Below are positions 26,894 through 34,518 of a stretch of 64,000 nucleotides of DNA, one piece after another. Position numbers and translations under genes: made by a program. The notes beneath the pieces were generated by a model. It had not been told where the DNA came from. It was given only the letters and a program-made list of their open reading frames with translations, and searched no databases. The number at the start of each line of letters is the position of its first letter. Within the stretch, counting starts at the first letter, position 1. The stretch is from NCBI GenBank assembly GCA_964545855.1, contig CAZJHD010000001.1, positions 218,345-282,344 on the forward strand, read 5' to 3'. Source of the stretch: CAZJHD01 sp964545855 (GTDB taxonomy: Bacteria > Planctomycetota > UBA1135 > JACQFD01).

Positions 26894-27655
26894 ATGCCCG
26901 CTCCGATCTCCTTCACGCCCTTCCGTCCCGAGGACTTCCGCCTCTACGAGCCGCGCAACCGCTCCGACGATTCGCTGAACGCGCGGCGGCTCCAGGTGCG
27001 CCACAAGCTGCAGGCGATCGGCGACGCGGCGAAGGCGGCGCTGGCGAAGGACGGCCTCGCTCTCGAGCGGCGCGAGAGCCTCCACCACCCGTTCTCCGTG
27101 AACCACATGCGGGTCGTCGCGCAATGGACCGCGCTCTTCCGCGACGCGAAGGCGCGACGCGCGTTCGCGCGGGCCGTCGGGCCCGACCTCGGGAAGGACG
27201 TGGATCCCGGCCACGCGAACGCGGCCTTCTTCGTCTCCATCGACGAGTTGGGACTGCAGCTCGGGCTGCGGCTCGGCGCCGAGGCCTGGTACGACGCGCA
27301 GAATCTCGTCCAGCGCTGCGGGAGCGACGACGCGGGACAGCGAGCGCTCGCCGAGCTGCTGCGGGCGGCGCCGGGCTTCCACCTCCGGCTCCACGACTGG
27401 GCGACGCTCCACGCGACGGACGCGATCGGCCGCGATCAACTGCTGGAGGTCTTCCGCTACTTCGAGATCGGCAAGCACCAGCTCCGTTGCTACCGCACGA
27501 TCGGCAAGGACGACCCGCGCGCCTGCGACGCTGCCTTCGTGGACGAGGCGGTGGCGGCGCTGCGCTCGCTGGCGCCGCTCTATCGATTCGTCGCCTGGAG
27601 CCCCGACAACGACCGGCTGCTGCGCCGCGACGGGTCGGGCTTCCTCCCGGCCTGA
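26894..27655 (+). CDS. Conserved-looking protein of unknown function
   Basis: A 253-residue soluble protein that I do not recognise. It has no signal peptide or membrane segment. It is mixed alpha/beta with a run of aromatic residues near the end (EVFRYFEIGKHQLRCYR) and an N-terminal region rich in charged helices. The reading frame has strong GC3 bias like its neighbours, so it is a real gene. It faces away from the pseudouridine synthase and converges on the peptidase-MA-like operon with a 13-bp gap. No function is proposed. Confidence 0.75.
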   Translation: MPAPISFTPFRPEDFRLYEPRNRSDDSLNARRLQVRHKLQAIGDAAKAALAKDGLALERRESLHHPFSVNHMRVVAQWTALFRDAKARRAFARAVGPDLGKDVDPGHANAAFFVSIDELGLQLGLRLGAEAWYDAQNLVQRCGSDDAGQRALAELLRAAPGFHLRLHDWATLHATDAIGRDQLLEVFRYFEIGKHQLRCYRTIGKDDPRACDAAFVDEAVAALRSLAPLYRFVAWSPDNDRLLRRDGSGFLPA

Positions 27656-27668
27656 TCGCTTCCGGGCG

Positions 27669-28871
27669 CTACTTCGCCGGCGGGCCCGCCTTCGCGGCCC
27701 ACTCCTTCCAGGCGACGTCGAAGTCTTCGAGCGACCAGCCCCAGATCTCGCGCAGCAGCGTCCGTTGCGCGCCCGGGAGGTCCTTGCCGGTCGGGTAGCC
27801 GCGCTCGTCGAGGCGTCCCTTCAGGTCGCCGAGGAAGCGGGCGAACTTCTCGCCGTGCTCGTCGATCAGGAAGCGCACCTTCGACCACGCGATCACGTGA
27901 TCCTCGCGCTTCAGCTCGGCGAAGGACTTCCGGTGGACCAGCTCGGCGAGGGAGGGCGCCTTGTCGCGCTGGAGGAGCGTGCGCGTGCGTGCCCACCAGT
28001 CGCTGGACGGATCGCGCTCCGGCGCCGCGCCCTCCTCGCCGCAGTAGGTGACGTTCAAGTCCGTCGCGTCCTCGAGCTCCATCGCGTGGGCGAGACCCTC
28101 GTCGAGCCACGGGGGAGGATCGAAGGAGAAGTGCTTGTAGGCGCAGAAAAAGAGGTGCGCGAGGTTGTGCCGCGCGTGCGGATAGAGGAAGCGGTCCTGC
28201 GAGAGATCGCTGTCCTCCGCCGGCATCGAGACCATCATTCGATGGGGGTCCTTCAGGTGCCACCGCAGGGCGTCGGTCACCGTCGCTCCGGTGGCCTCGC
28301 GCGTGTAGAGGTGGTGCGTGCGGCGGTCGTGGTGCATCACGATCTCGAACTTCTCCTTCTCGCCGAGATAGCGCCCGTCTCCCATGAAGGGGCCCTCCGG
28401 GAGCCGCGACTCGGGGAAGTCCTCGTCCTTCACGCGGAGAAGCTCCTGGAAGCGCTGGTAGAAGCTCTCGCTCGCGAGGCCGAAGACATGCAGCCGCAGC
28501 GCCGGGTCGAGCACGGTGACGCGCTTCGGGATCTTCGGGAACGCCTCGCGCATCCGCGCGAGGAGGCTCTCCACGCGCGGCCGGTCCCTCGCGGAGACCG
28601 ACTCGGAGTCGAGGCTCGACGCGATGCGCAGGTGGGGCGTCTCGAGGAAGAGGAACGGCTTCCCCGGCATCGTCTGCGCGAGATGATTGCTGTCGGACTT
28701 GCCGAGGATCATGGGGCCGTGCGAGACGGCGCCCGCCGCCGCGAGCCGCTTCGGGTCGTTCTCGCACCACTTGCAGACCTCGCCCGCGGGCTTGCGCGCC
28801 TGCGCGACCGCGGCCGGCGCGCCGGCGACGATCGCCGCGACGATCGCGAGGGCCGCGCGTGTCCCCGTCAT
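27669..28871 (-). CDS. Exported peptidase-MA-like protein with HNxxH (degenerate)
   Basis: A 400-residue protein with a signal peptide (ALAIVAAIVAGAPAAVAQ) and an N-terminal CKWC pair. The gluzincin-like core reads HNLAH (His235-His239) followed ~20 residues later by WLDEGLAH. In active peptidase-MA/DUF1570 proteins the motif is HExxH, and here the catalytic Glu is Asn. It is a paralog of the gene just upstream, sharing the CxWC, the SHGPMILGK-type segment, EDHVIAWSKV and the C-terminal ED/SFADFD-like motif. Its ATG overlaps the stop of that gene (ATGA), so translation is probably coupled. ATG 28871 was chosen for this reason and because it directly precedes the signal peptide. Confidence 0.75.
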   Translation of the reverse strand: MTGTRAALAIVAAIVAGAPAAVAQARKPAGEVCKWCENDPKRLAAAGAVSHGPMILGKSDSNHLAQTMPGKPFLFLETPHLRIASSLDSESVSARDRPRVESLLARMREAFPKIPKRVTVLDPALRLHVFGLASESFYQRFQELLRVKDEDFPESRLPEGPFMGDGRYLGEKEKFEIVMHHDRRTHHLYTREATGATVTDALRWHLKDPHRMMVSMPAEDSDLSQDRFLYPHARHNLAHLFFCAYKHFSFDPPPWLDEGLAHAMELEDATDLNVTYCGEEGAAPERDPSSDWWARTRTLLQRDKAPSLAELVHRKSFAELKREDHVIAWSKVRFLIDEHGEKFARFLGDLKGRLDERGYPTGKDLPGAQRTLLREIWGWSLEDFDVAWKEWAAKAGPPAK

Positions 28872-30079
28872 CGGACCTGCTTCCCGAGATAGGCCTTGCG
28901 GACCCACTTCTCCCACTCTCGGTCGAAGTCGGCGAAGCTCCAGGAGAACTCGTCGCGGAAGAAGTCGCGTTGCACGTCGAGGAGGTTCCCGCCGTCCGTG
29001 TAGCCCTGGTCGTCGACGCGGCCGCGCAGGACGTCGAGCAGCTTCGCCCAGGCCTTGGGATGCTGCGACATGAGGAACTCGACCTTCGACCAGGCGATGA
29101 GGTGGTCCTCCTTCCCGAGGTCGGAGAACCCCTTCTTGTGCATCAGATCCGCGAGGGACGCAGCCTTGCCGCGGTCGAGGGCCTTCAGGACGCCTTCGTA
29201 CCAGTTGGACCCCTGGTACATCTCCCCGATCGCCGCCTCCTCGCTGTCGAAGGAGTTGTACTCGGGGCTCACCTCCTTCTCGAAGACGTGCGCGAAGCCC
29301 TCCTCGATCCAGAGGGGCGGCTCATAGGAGTAGTGCTTGTAGCCGAGGAGGAAGTTGTGACCGAGGTTGTGGCTCAGGTGCGCGTGGAGGTTCTCGTCGT
29401 CGCGCAGGTCGCCCATGGCCGGGATCACGACGCCGAGCGCTCCCCTCGAGACGTAGTGCTCGCGCTTCGTCTTCTTCACCGTGCTCCCGGAGTGCTCGCG
29501 CAGGTAGTCGGTGAAGGCGCGGATGTCCTTGTGGAGGAAGACCTCGAACTTCTCCTTCATGCCGAGGTAGGCACCCTCGCCCATGTACTTCTGTCCGAAG
29601 ATCCGCTTCGGCGGGAAGTCGGACTCCTTGCGGTCGATGATCTCCAGGAACCGCGCGAATCGCTGCTCGCAGCGCTCGGCGTAGAGGTGGAGGCGGAGCC
29701 ACGGGTCGAGGGTCTTCAGGCGCTTCGGCATCGTCGGGAGCTTGCGCCGGAGACCCTCGAGCTCCGCCGCGTACTGCTTCCACTGACGCTCTGGGATCGT
29801 GAACTCCTCCAGCGTCGACGCGACACGGAAGTGGGCGCTCTCCAGGAAGATCGGGTCCGTGTAGCTGAGGAACGCCTTGATCTCCTCGCTGTCGTTCTTG
29901 CCGAAGGGCATCTTGCCGTGGCCGACGAGCCCCGCCGCCTCGAGCACCTTCGGATCGTCCTTGCACCAGGGGCAGCCCTTGTCGCGTCCGCGCTGCGCCA
30001 TGGCCTGCGGAGCGAGGCAGAGCGCGACGAGGAGCGCGCCGAGGAACGCGGCGCGGGCGCCGGAGGTCGATCGCGTCAA
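28868..30079 (-). CDS. Exported peptidase-MA-like protein with HNxxH, paralog
   Basis: A 403-residue protein starting at TTG 30079, which overlaps the upstream stop as TTGA; no ATG lies at a plausible place and the signal peptide (AAFLGALLVALCLAPQAMAQ) begins a few residues later. CPWC follows the signal peptide. The core motif is HNLGH (His237-His241) and then LWIEEGFAHVFE, so the usual catalytic Glu is again Asn while the distal Glu is kept. This suggests a metal-site fold without peptidase chemistry, or an altered mechanism. The pair sits at the 3' end of a five-gene minus-strand operon. Role unknown; periplasmic location likely. Confidence 0.72.
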   Translation of the reverse strand: MTRSTSGARAAFLGALLVALCLAPQAMAQRGRDKGCPWCKDDPKVLEAAGLVGHGKMPFGKNDSEEIKAFLSYTDPIFLESAHFRVASTLEEFTIPERQWKQYAAELEGLRRKLPTMPKRLKTLDPWLRLHLYAERCEQRFARFLEIIDRKESDFPPKRIFGQKYMGEGAYLGMKEKFEVFLHKDIRAFTDYLREHSGSTVKKTKREHYVSRGALGVVIPAMGDLRDDENLHAHLSHNLGHNFLLGYKHYSYEPPLWIEEGFAHVFEKEVSPEYNSFDSEEAAIGEMYQGSNWYEGVLKALDRGKAASLADLMHKKGFSDLGKEDHLIAWSKVEFLMSQHPKAWAKLLDVLRGRVDDQGYTDGGNLLDVQRDFFRDEFSWSFADFDREWEKWVRKAYLGKQVR

Positions 30080-30936
30080 ATCTTCTTCCTCCAGGCGGCG
30101 GCCATCTCCGCCAGATCGAAGGCGGAGAGCCGTTCCAGCGGCGGCTCGCCGTCCACGATGCCGCGCAGTGCGTTGATGGCGTCCTCCTTGATGCGGTGAT
30201 CGGTGCTGTCGAGGTGGCGCGCCACGGTGTGGACGCTCCGCTTGGTTCCGACGCCGGCGAGCAGGCGCAGCGCGGCGCAGACGTCCTGCCACTCCTTCGC
30301 GCCGAGATGCGGGAGGAGCCGTTCCGTCGCCTCCTCCGACCGGTTCCGTTCGACGGCCGCGCGGATGCGACGGCCGACGCGGGGCCAGCGGTCGCGCGCG
30401 GCGGCGAGGAGCTCCGGGAGCCCGTCGATCGATCCGAGGGCGAAGCAGGCGAGCGTCGCCTCGAAGCGCGTCTCCTCGTCCTTGTCCTGCAGCGCCTTCT
30501 TCGCGACCGGCAGCGCCTCGGCCGACCCGAAGGCGCCGAGCTTCCGCAGGGAGAAGCGGCGCACGAAGACGCTCCGGTGCGTGGCGTCCTTCGCGACCCG
30601 CAGCTCGTCTCCGGCGTCGACGAGCCGGTCGAGGGGCAGCAGCAGCCGCGTCACGATCTCGGGATCGCTGCCGTCGGCCTCGGGCTTCTGCCGCGCCATC
30701 GACTCGTGGAGGAACGGCACGGCGCCCTTCCCGAACTCCGCGATGCGCTCCGCGACGGGCGCCACGAGGTCGGCATCGACGCGCTTCAGGCTCTCGATCT
30801 GGATCCCCAGCTCCTTCGCCTGCACGGCGTCGAGCTTGGGCCAGGGCTCCGTCGCGGGCCGCGTCGCCGGAGCCGGCGGATCGTCGGCGGCGGGGAGCAG
30901 CGCGAGGAGCAGCAGGGGGAGCATCGGATGCGGCAT
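30076..30936 (-). CDS. Exported HEAT-repeat-like protein
   Basis: A 286-residue protein with a short signal peptide (MLPLLLLALLPAADD) and then helical repeats: FVRRFSLRKLGAFGSAEALP, TRFEATLACFALGSIDGL, HRIKEDAINALRGIVDGE. These have the alternating Leu/Ala spacing of HEAT or PBS-lyase repeats and would form a protein-binding solenoid in the periplasm. It lies between the lipoprotein gene (10-bp gap) and the TTG-started peptidase-like gene (4-bp overlap). A scaffold for the operon's other exported products is an inference. Confidence 0.7.
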   Translation of the reverse strand: MPHPMLPLLLLALLPAADDPPAPATRPATEPWPKLDAVQAKELGIQIESLKRVDADLVAPVAERIAEFGKGAVPFLHESMARQKPEADGSDPEIVTRLLLPLDRLVDAGDELRVAKDATHRSVFVRRFSLRKLGAFGSAEALPVAKKALQDKDEETRFEATLACFALGSIDGLPELLAAARDRWPRVGRRIRAAVERNRSEEATERLLPHLGAKEWQDVCAALRLLAGVGTKRSVHTVARHLDSTDHRIKEDAINALRGIVDGEPPLERLSAFDLAEMAAAWRKKI

Positions 30937-30946
30937 GGAGGTGTTC

Positions 30947-31645
30947 CTAGCGAACGAGCGTCGCGGCGAGGAAGGGCGGGAGCCAGCGGAACGCGCCGGG
31001 GACGTGCTCCTCGTAGCGCGCGCGCTTCATCCGGTCCGCGTTGTGCGCGAGGCGCGCGTCCGGGTCGGTGAGGCGCGGATCGTAGGGGAACTCGATGGTG
31101 CTCAGGATCACGCCCACTTGCGACGGGCCGGGCTCGGGGATCGGCAGGTCGACGCGCGCGATGACCCACGCGTAGGTGGTCTCCACTGGCTCTTCCGTCA
31201 CGTAGCCGGAGGGCTGGCCGAAGACCGCCGCGCCGAGGAACGGATCGATCTCCCGCCACGAGACCGTCACGGGAGCCGGCGGCGCCGCGACGGCGCTGAA
31301 GTCCGCCTGCACCGTCTCGAAGGGCCGCCGCGAGCGGAGCACCGCCATGGCGGCGAGCGCCCGCTCCTTCGCCGCCGCGATCCCCTCGGGGAAGTCGTGT
31401 CGCGCCAGCGCGCGCGGCAACAGCGCCGCCGCCACCACCTGCGACCGCGAGGTGTCGTCGCCGAGCTCCGGGCGCAGACCGAGGAGCCAGAACCGGAGCG
31501 CTTCGATCTCCTCCAGCAGGATCGGCTCCCCGTCGACCGTGAGCGCCGTGCCGGCCGGCGGGGGCGCGCTCGGAGCACCTCCGCCGCAGGCGGCCGCGGC
31601 GGATGCCAGCAGGAGCGCGCCGGCCAACGCTGCGCGCGCGCTCAC
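30947..31645 (-). CDS. Lipoprotein with SurA/PpiC-like features
   Basis: A 232-residue protein starting at GTG 31645, overlapping the upstream stop as GTGA. The N terminus is a lipoprotein signal (LAGALLLASAAAAC, cleavage before Cys). ALTVDGEPILLEEIEAL resembles the first helix of SurA-N/PpiC-type chaperones, and FGQPSGYVTEEPVETTYAWV has the feel of the end of a parvulin domain. The match is weak and the protein is short for a full chaperone. It would be a membrane-attached folding factor for the operon's exported proteins; otherwise a lipoprotein of unknown function. Confidence 0.55.
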   Translation of the reverse strand: MSARAALAGALLLASAAAACGGGAPSAPPPAGTALTVDGEPILLEEIEALRFWLLGLRPELGDDTSRSQVVAAALLPRALARHDFPEGIAAAKERALAAMAVLRSRRPFETVQADFSAVAAPPAPVTVSWREIDPFLGAAVFGQPSGYVTEEPVETTYAWVIARVDLPIPEPGPSQVGVILSTIEFPYDPRLTDPDARLAHNADRMKRARYEEHVPGAFRWLPPFLAATLVR

Positions 31646-32343
31646 GCGCGACCGTCCTCCGTCTTCGCGTCGAACCGTCCGAGGAACGCCAGCGCGCGCT
31701 CGACGATGAAGTCGTAGGTGGCGCGCACGCACTCCGTGAGGCGGCCCGCTTCGGCGGCGGGAACGATGCCGGGGAACGTGCCGACGTTCTCGATGTAGAT
31801 GGAGCGCGGGTCGCCGTTGTAGGACTCGATCCGGAGCGAATAGAAAGCCCGCTCCGTCCCCGACTGCGGGAAGACCATGCGCAGTCCGAGCATCTGGCTC
31901 GGCCTTCCGAAGGTCGTGAGGTCTTCCTCGCCGAAGCGGAAGACGCCGCGCGCGAGGAACTCGCGCGAGTCGCGGTAGTGGCGCGGGTTCACGAGGGTCC
32001 GCACCGAGACCTGGCACGCCGTGTAGACGGGGATCTCGAGCTTCGTGCCGCCGAGCCGCGTCACGCGCTCCAGCCGGCCGAGGAAGTCGTCCATGGAGCT
32101 CTCGGTGAGCTCCTCCGTGAGCCGGAGCCGATCGCCGAGGATCTGCACGGACGAGTTGGCGTTGGGCGTGGCGAGGGAGTTCGACAGCGTCGCCGTGCCC
32201 GGGCCGAAGTGGAGGTTCCGATAGCCCGTTCGCGGGTCGGCGAAGAGCTCGGCGTGGATCGCCTGGATCCTCGGTGCCTCGTGGGCCACCGGCGGATGGA
32301 ACACCTCGCAGAGGAAGGCGATGGTCCTCGGGTCGTAGAGCAT
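31642..32343 (-). CDS. Unknown soluble protein, first gene of operon
   Basis: A 233-residue protein with no signal peptide, starting at ATG 32343 (MLYDPRTIAF). It is predicted alpha/beta with conserved-looking segments (HFGPGTATLSNSL, EEDLTTFGRPSQMLGLRM). I do not recognise the family. It leads the minus-strand series 31642-30947-30076-28868-27669, in which three junctions are 4-bp start/stop overlaps and one a 10-bp gap. Co-expression with exported proteins is therefore very likely, although this product appears cytoplasmic. Confidence 0.65.
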   Translation of the reverse strand: MLYDPRTIAFLCEVFHPPVAHEAPRIQAIHAELFADPRTGYRNLHFGPGTATLSNSLATPNANSSVQILGDRLRLTEELTESSMDDFLGRLERVTRLGGTKLEIPVYTACQVSVRTLVNPRHYRDSREFLARGVFRFGEEDLTTFGRPSQMLGLRMVFPQSGTERAFYSLRIESYNGDPRSIYIENVGTFPGIVPAAEAGRLTECVRATYDFIVERALAFLGRFDAKTEDGRA

Positions 32344-32685
32344 CGGGGGCGAGGGTACCGGCGCCGTCGGAGAGGGGAAACCGATCAAGGGCGCGCGGCG
32401 GCGCGAAACCCAACGGCCGCGGGCCACCCTCCGTAGGGTGCGCCGCTCTTCGCCCCGGCGTGGACGACCGAAGCAGCTCCCGAAGACTCCGATGCACGGA
32501 GTCGGCGAGAGGAGGCGCAGCAACGCTGGCGACAACGGGTCGCTCGGCCCGCGACGTGGACGATCCTCCGGCAGCCTCCTAGACTCTTCCGCCCGAAGGG
32601 CCGCGCCATTGCCGCGGCTCCCCGGGACCGCGCGCGGGACCCTCGCGGCGACCTCGCGCGCTCGACCTCTCCGCACGACGGCCCC
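32344..32685. other. Divergent intergenic region of 342 bp
   Basis: Lies between the minus-strand five-gene operon and the plus-strand SurA-like gene, so it should hold both promoters. I see no clear promoter, terminator, repeat or small gene in it; open frames here are Arg/Ser-rich noise. Confidence 0.5.
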
Positions 32686-34518
32686 ATGACTTCGAGACGC
32701 TTCCGGTTCTTCGCACTCCTCCTCCCTCTCGCGGCGGTCCTCCCGAGCTCGGTCGCGGCCTCGGCCCTCGGCGACGGCGACGCGCCGCTCGACGAGCTCC
32801 TGCGGCAGGCCGCGATCCTGCGTCAGGGCGTCGAGTCCCTGCCGAAGGGAGATCCCGCCTGGCCCGCCCTCGTGGTGAACGGGAATCGCGTGCCCTCGCT
32901 GGAGGTGCAGCGCACGGCGCTCTACTTCTCGGGCCAGTCGCCGATCGCCGCGCTCCGGCTCGACATGGCGACCAAGAAGGTGCTCGACCGCTGGCGCTCC
33001 GAGGGGAAGGACATCTCCAAGTACACGCTCGCGCCGGAGGTCTTCCAGAAGAAGTACGACGACTTCCGTCGCTCCATCGAGGAGCGGGCGCCCAACGTCT
33101 CCTGGGAGCAATTCCTCGCGCAGCAGCACCAGTCGGAGGAGAGCCTCGCCTGGACGCTCCGCACGCAGTGGATCTTCGACAGCGTCTTCTTCCCGCCGAA
33201 CCCCGAGGAGTGGCCCGACGAGACGATCGACGCGGCCCTCAGCGTGAAGCCCGATGCCACGCCGCAGGAGCGCGCGGACCTCCTCGAGAACATCAAGAAG
33301 ACGATGACCCAGGGCATGGAGAACCCGGGCGGCGGTCTCGCGGTGCTCCTCATGAAGCGCCGTCTCCTCACGAAGCTCCTGGACACCGTGAAGCTCCAGG
33401 ACGCGCTCGACGGGCTGCCCCCGGAGGTCGGCTTCGCCTATGGCGATCAGAAGTTCAAGACGTCGGAGCTCGACGTCGTCGGTCTCGGTCTCGGCTCCTA
33501 CGTCGATCAGCTCCGCGCCATCCAGTTCTCCCTCGTGCGCGAGGCGGTGCGTCAGGAGATCGTTGCCCGCGAGGACGCCGCCTGGGCGGCCGCGAAGAAG
33601 AAGGCGGCGGACTCGAGGGCCAAGGGAGAGGACATCTCCGACCCGCCGCGCCCCGTGTACTGGCTCGCCGCCGGCAGCCCCGAGTGGCGCGCCGCCTTCG
33701 AGGCCGAGAACGCCCGCTATCCGTCGCCTCCCTTCGACCTCCCGGGAATGGTGCACTTCCGGAAGTTCCCGACGATGGAGGTCTATCGGATGTTCTTCCA
33801 GATGATCGAGTCCTACCGGCGTTCGGAGGAGTCGCGCATCACGACGGCCGTGCTCGAGGAGCACATGAAGAGCGACGAGCTCTTCTTCTCGAGCGGCCAG
33901 GCCTCCGTCGAGTGCATCTACTACTCCTACGCGGGCGACCCCACGCGCGGGACGCACGAGGAGGGCTACGAGGGTGCGCGCCTCCGCGCCGAGAAGGGCG
34001 CCGCCGACATCCGGCACGGCGCGGAGCTCGCGGCGGCGGCCCGCAAGGAGGCGCTCGCCAAGGGTCTCGGCGAGGAGGACGCCGAGCGGGCGGCCGTCGA
34101 GGCGGCGAAGGGCTTCACGTTCCTCGACGTCCTCGAGCGCGACTCCGACTACGTCGATCAGCTCGGGCCCGACCAGCAGCCGGGACCGAACGCGACGTTC
34201 CGCGGCCGCTTCGGCCCGCAGCAGCGCAATCCCCTCAGCGACCGCTTCCACGAGAACGAGCTCGTCTGCCTCCTGCAGGGCTACTCGATCTCGGAGCACA
34301 TGTTCTTCCGCGCTCCCGTGGGGCACGTCGTCGGTCCGCTGCGCGGGCCCCGCGGCTACTACCTCGCGCGCACGGTCGCGCGCACGCCGGGCGCCCGCCT
34401 GTCGAACCTGACGGAGGATCGGCAGATCGCCCTCGTCCGCGAGGACTACGTGAACCACGCGTTCCTCCGATTCGTCAACGAGGTCCTCGCGAAGACCCGG
34501 GTGGAGATTGGCGGATAG
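32686..34518 (+). CDS. Exported SurA/PpiC-like chaperone-type protein
   Basis: A 610-residue protein with a signal peptide (FALLLPLAAVLPSSVAASA). ALVVNGNRVPSLEVQR near the start resembles the N-terminal helix of SurA-type folding factors. The end, FRAPVGHVVGPLRGPRGYYL followed by ARTVARTPG, matches the last strands of a parvulin rotamase domain. The long middle is helical. It may bind unfolded exported proteins and isomerise Xaa-Pro bonds, but the rotamase core looks divergent. It is followed by an ABC exporter and a glycosyltransferase in the same direction, with an 11-bp overlap to the former. Confidence 0.6.
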   Translation: MTSRRFRFFALLLPLAAVLPSSVAASALGDGDAPLDELLRQAAILRQGVESLPKGDPAWPALVVNGNRVPSLEVQRTALYFSGQSPIAALRLDMATKKVLDRWRSEGKDISKYTLAPEVFQKKYDDFRRSIEERAPNVSWEQFLAQQHQSEESLAWTLRTQWIFDSVFFPPNPEEWPDETIDAALSVKPDATPQERADLLENIKKTMTQGMENPGGGLAVLLMKRRLLTKLLDTVKLQDALDGLPPEVGFAYGDQKFKTSELDVVGLGLGSYVDQLRAIQFSLVREAVRQEIVAREDAAWAAAKKKAADSRAKGEDISDPPRPVYWLAAGSPEWRAAFEAENARYPSPPFDLPGMVHFRKFPTMEVYRMFFQMIESYRRSEESRITTAVLEEHMKSDELFFSSGQASVECIYYSYAGDPTRGTHEEGYEGARLRAEKGAADIRHGAELAAAARKEALAKGLGEEDAERAAVEAAKGFTFLDVLERDSDYVDQLGPDQQPGPNATFRGRFGPQQRNPLSDRFHENELVCLLQGYSISEHMFFRAPVGHVVGPLRGPRGYYLARTVARTPGARLSNLTEDRQIALVREDYVNHAFLRFVNEVLAKTRVEIGG

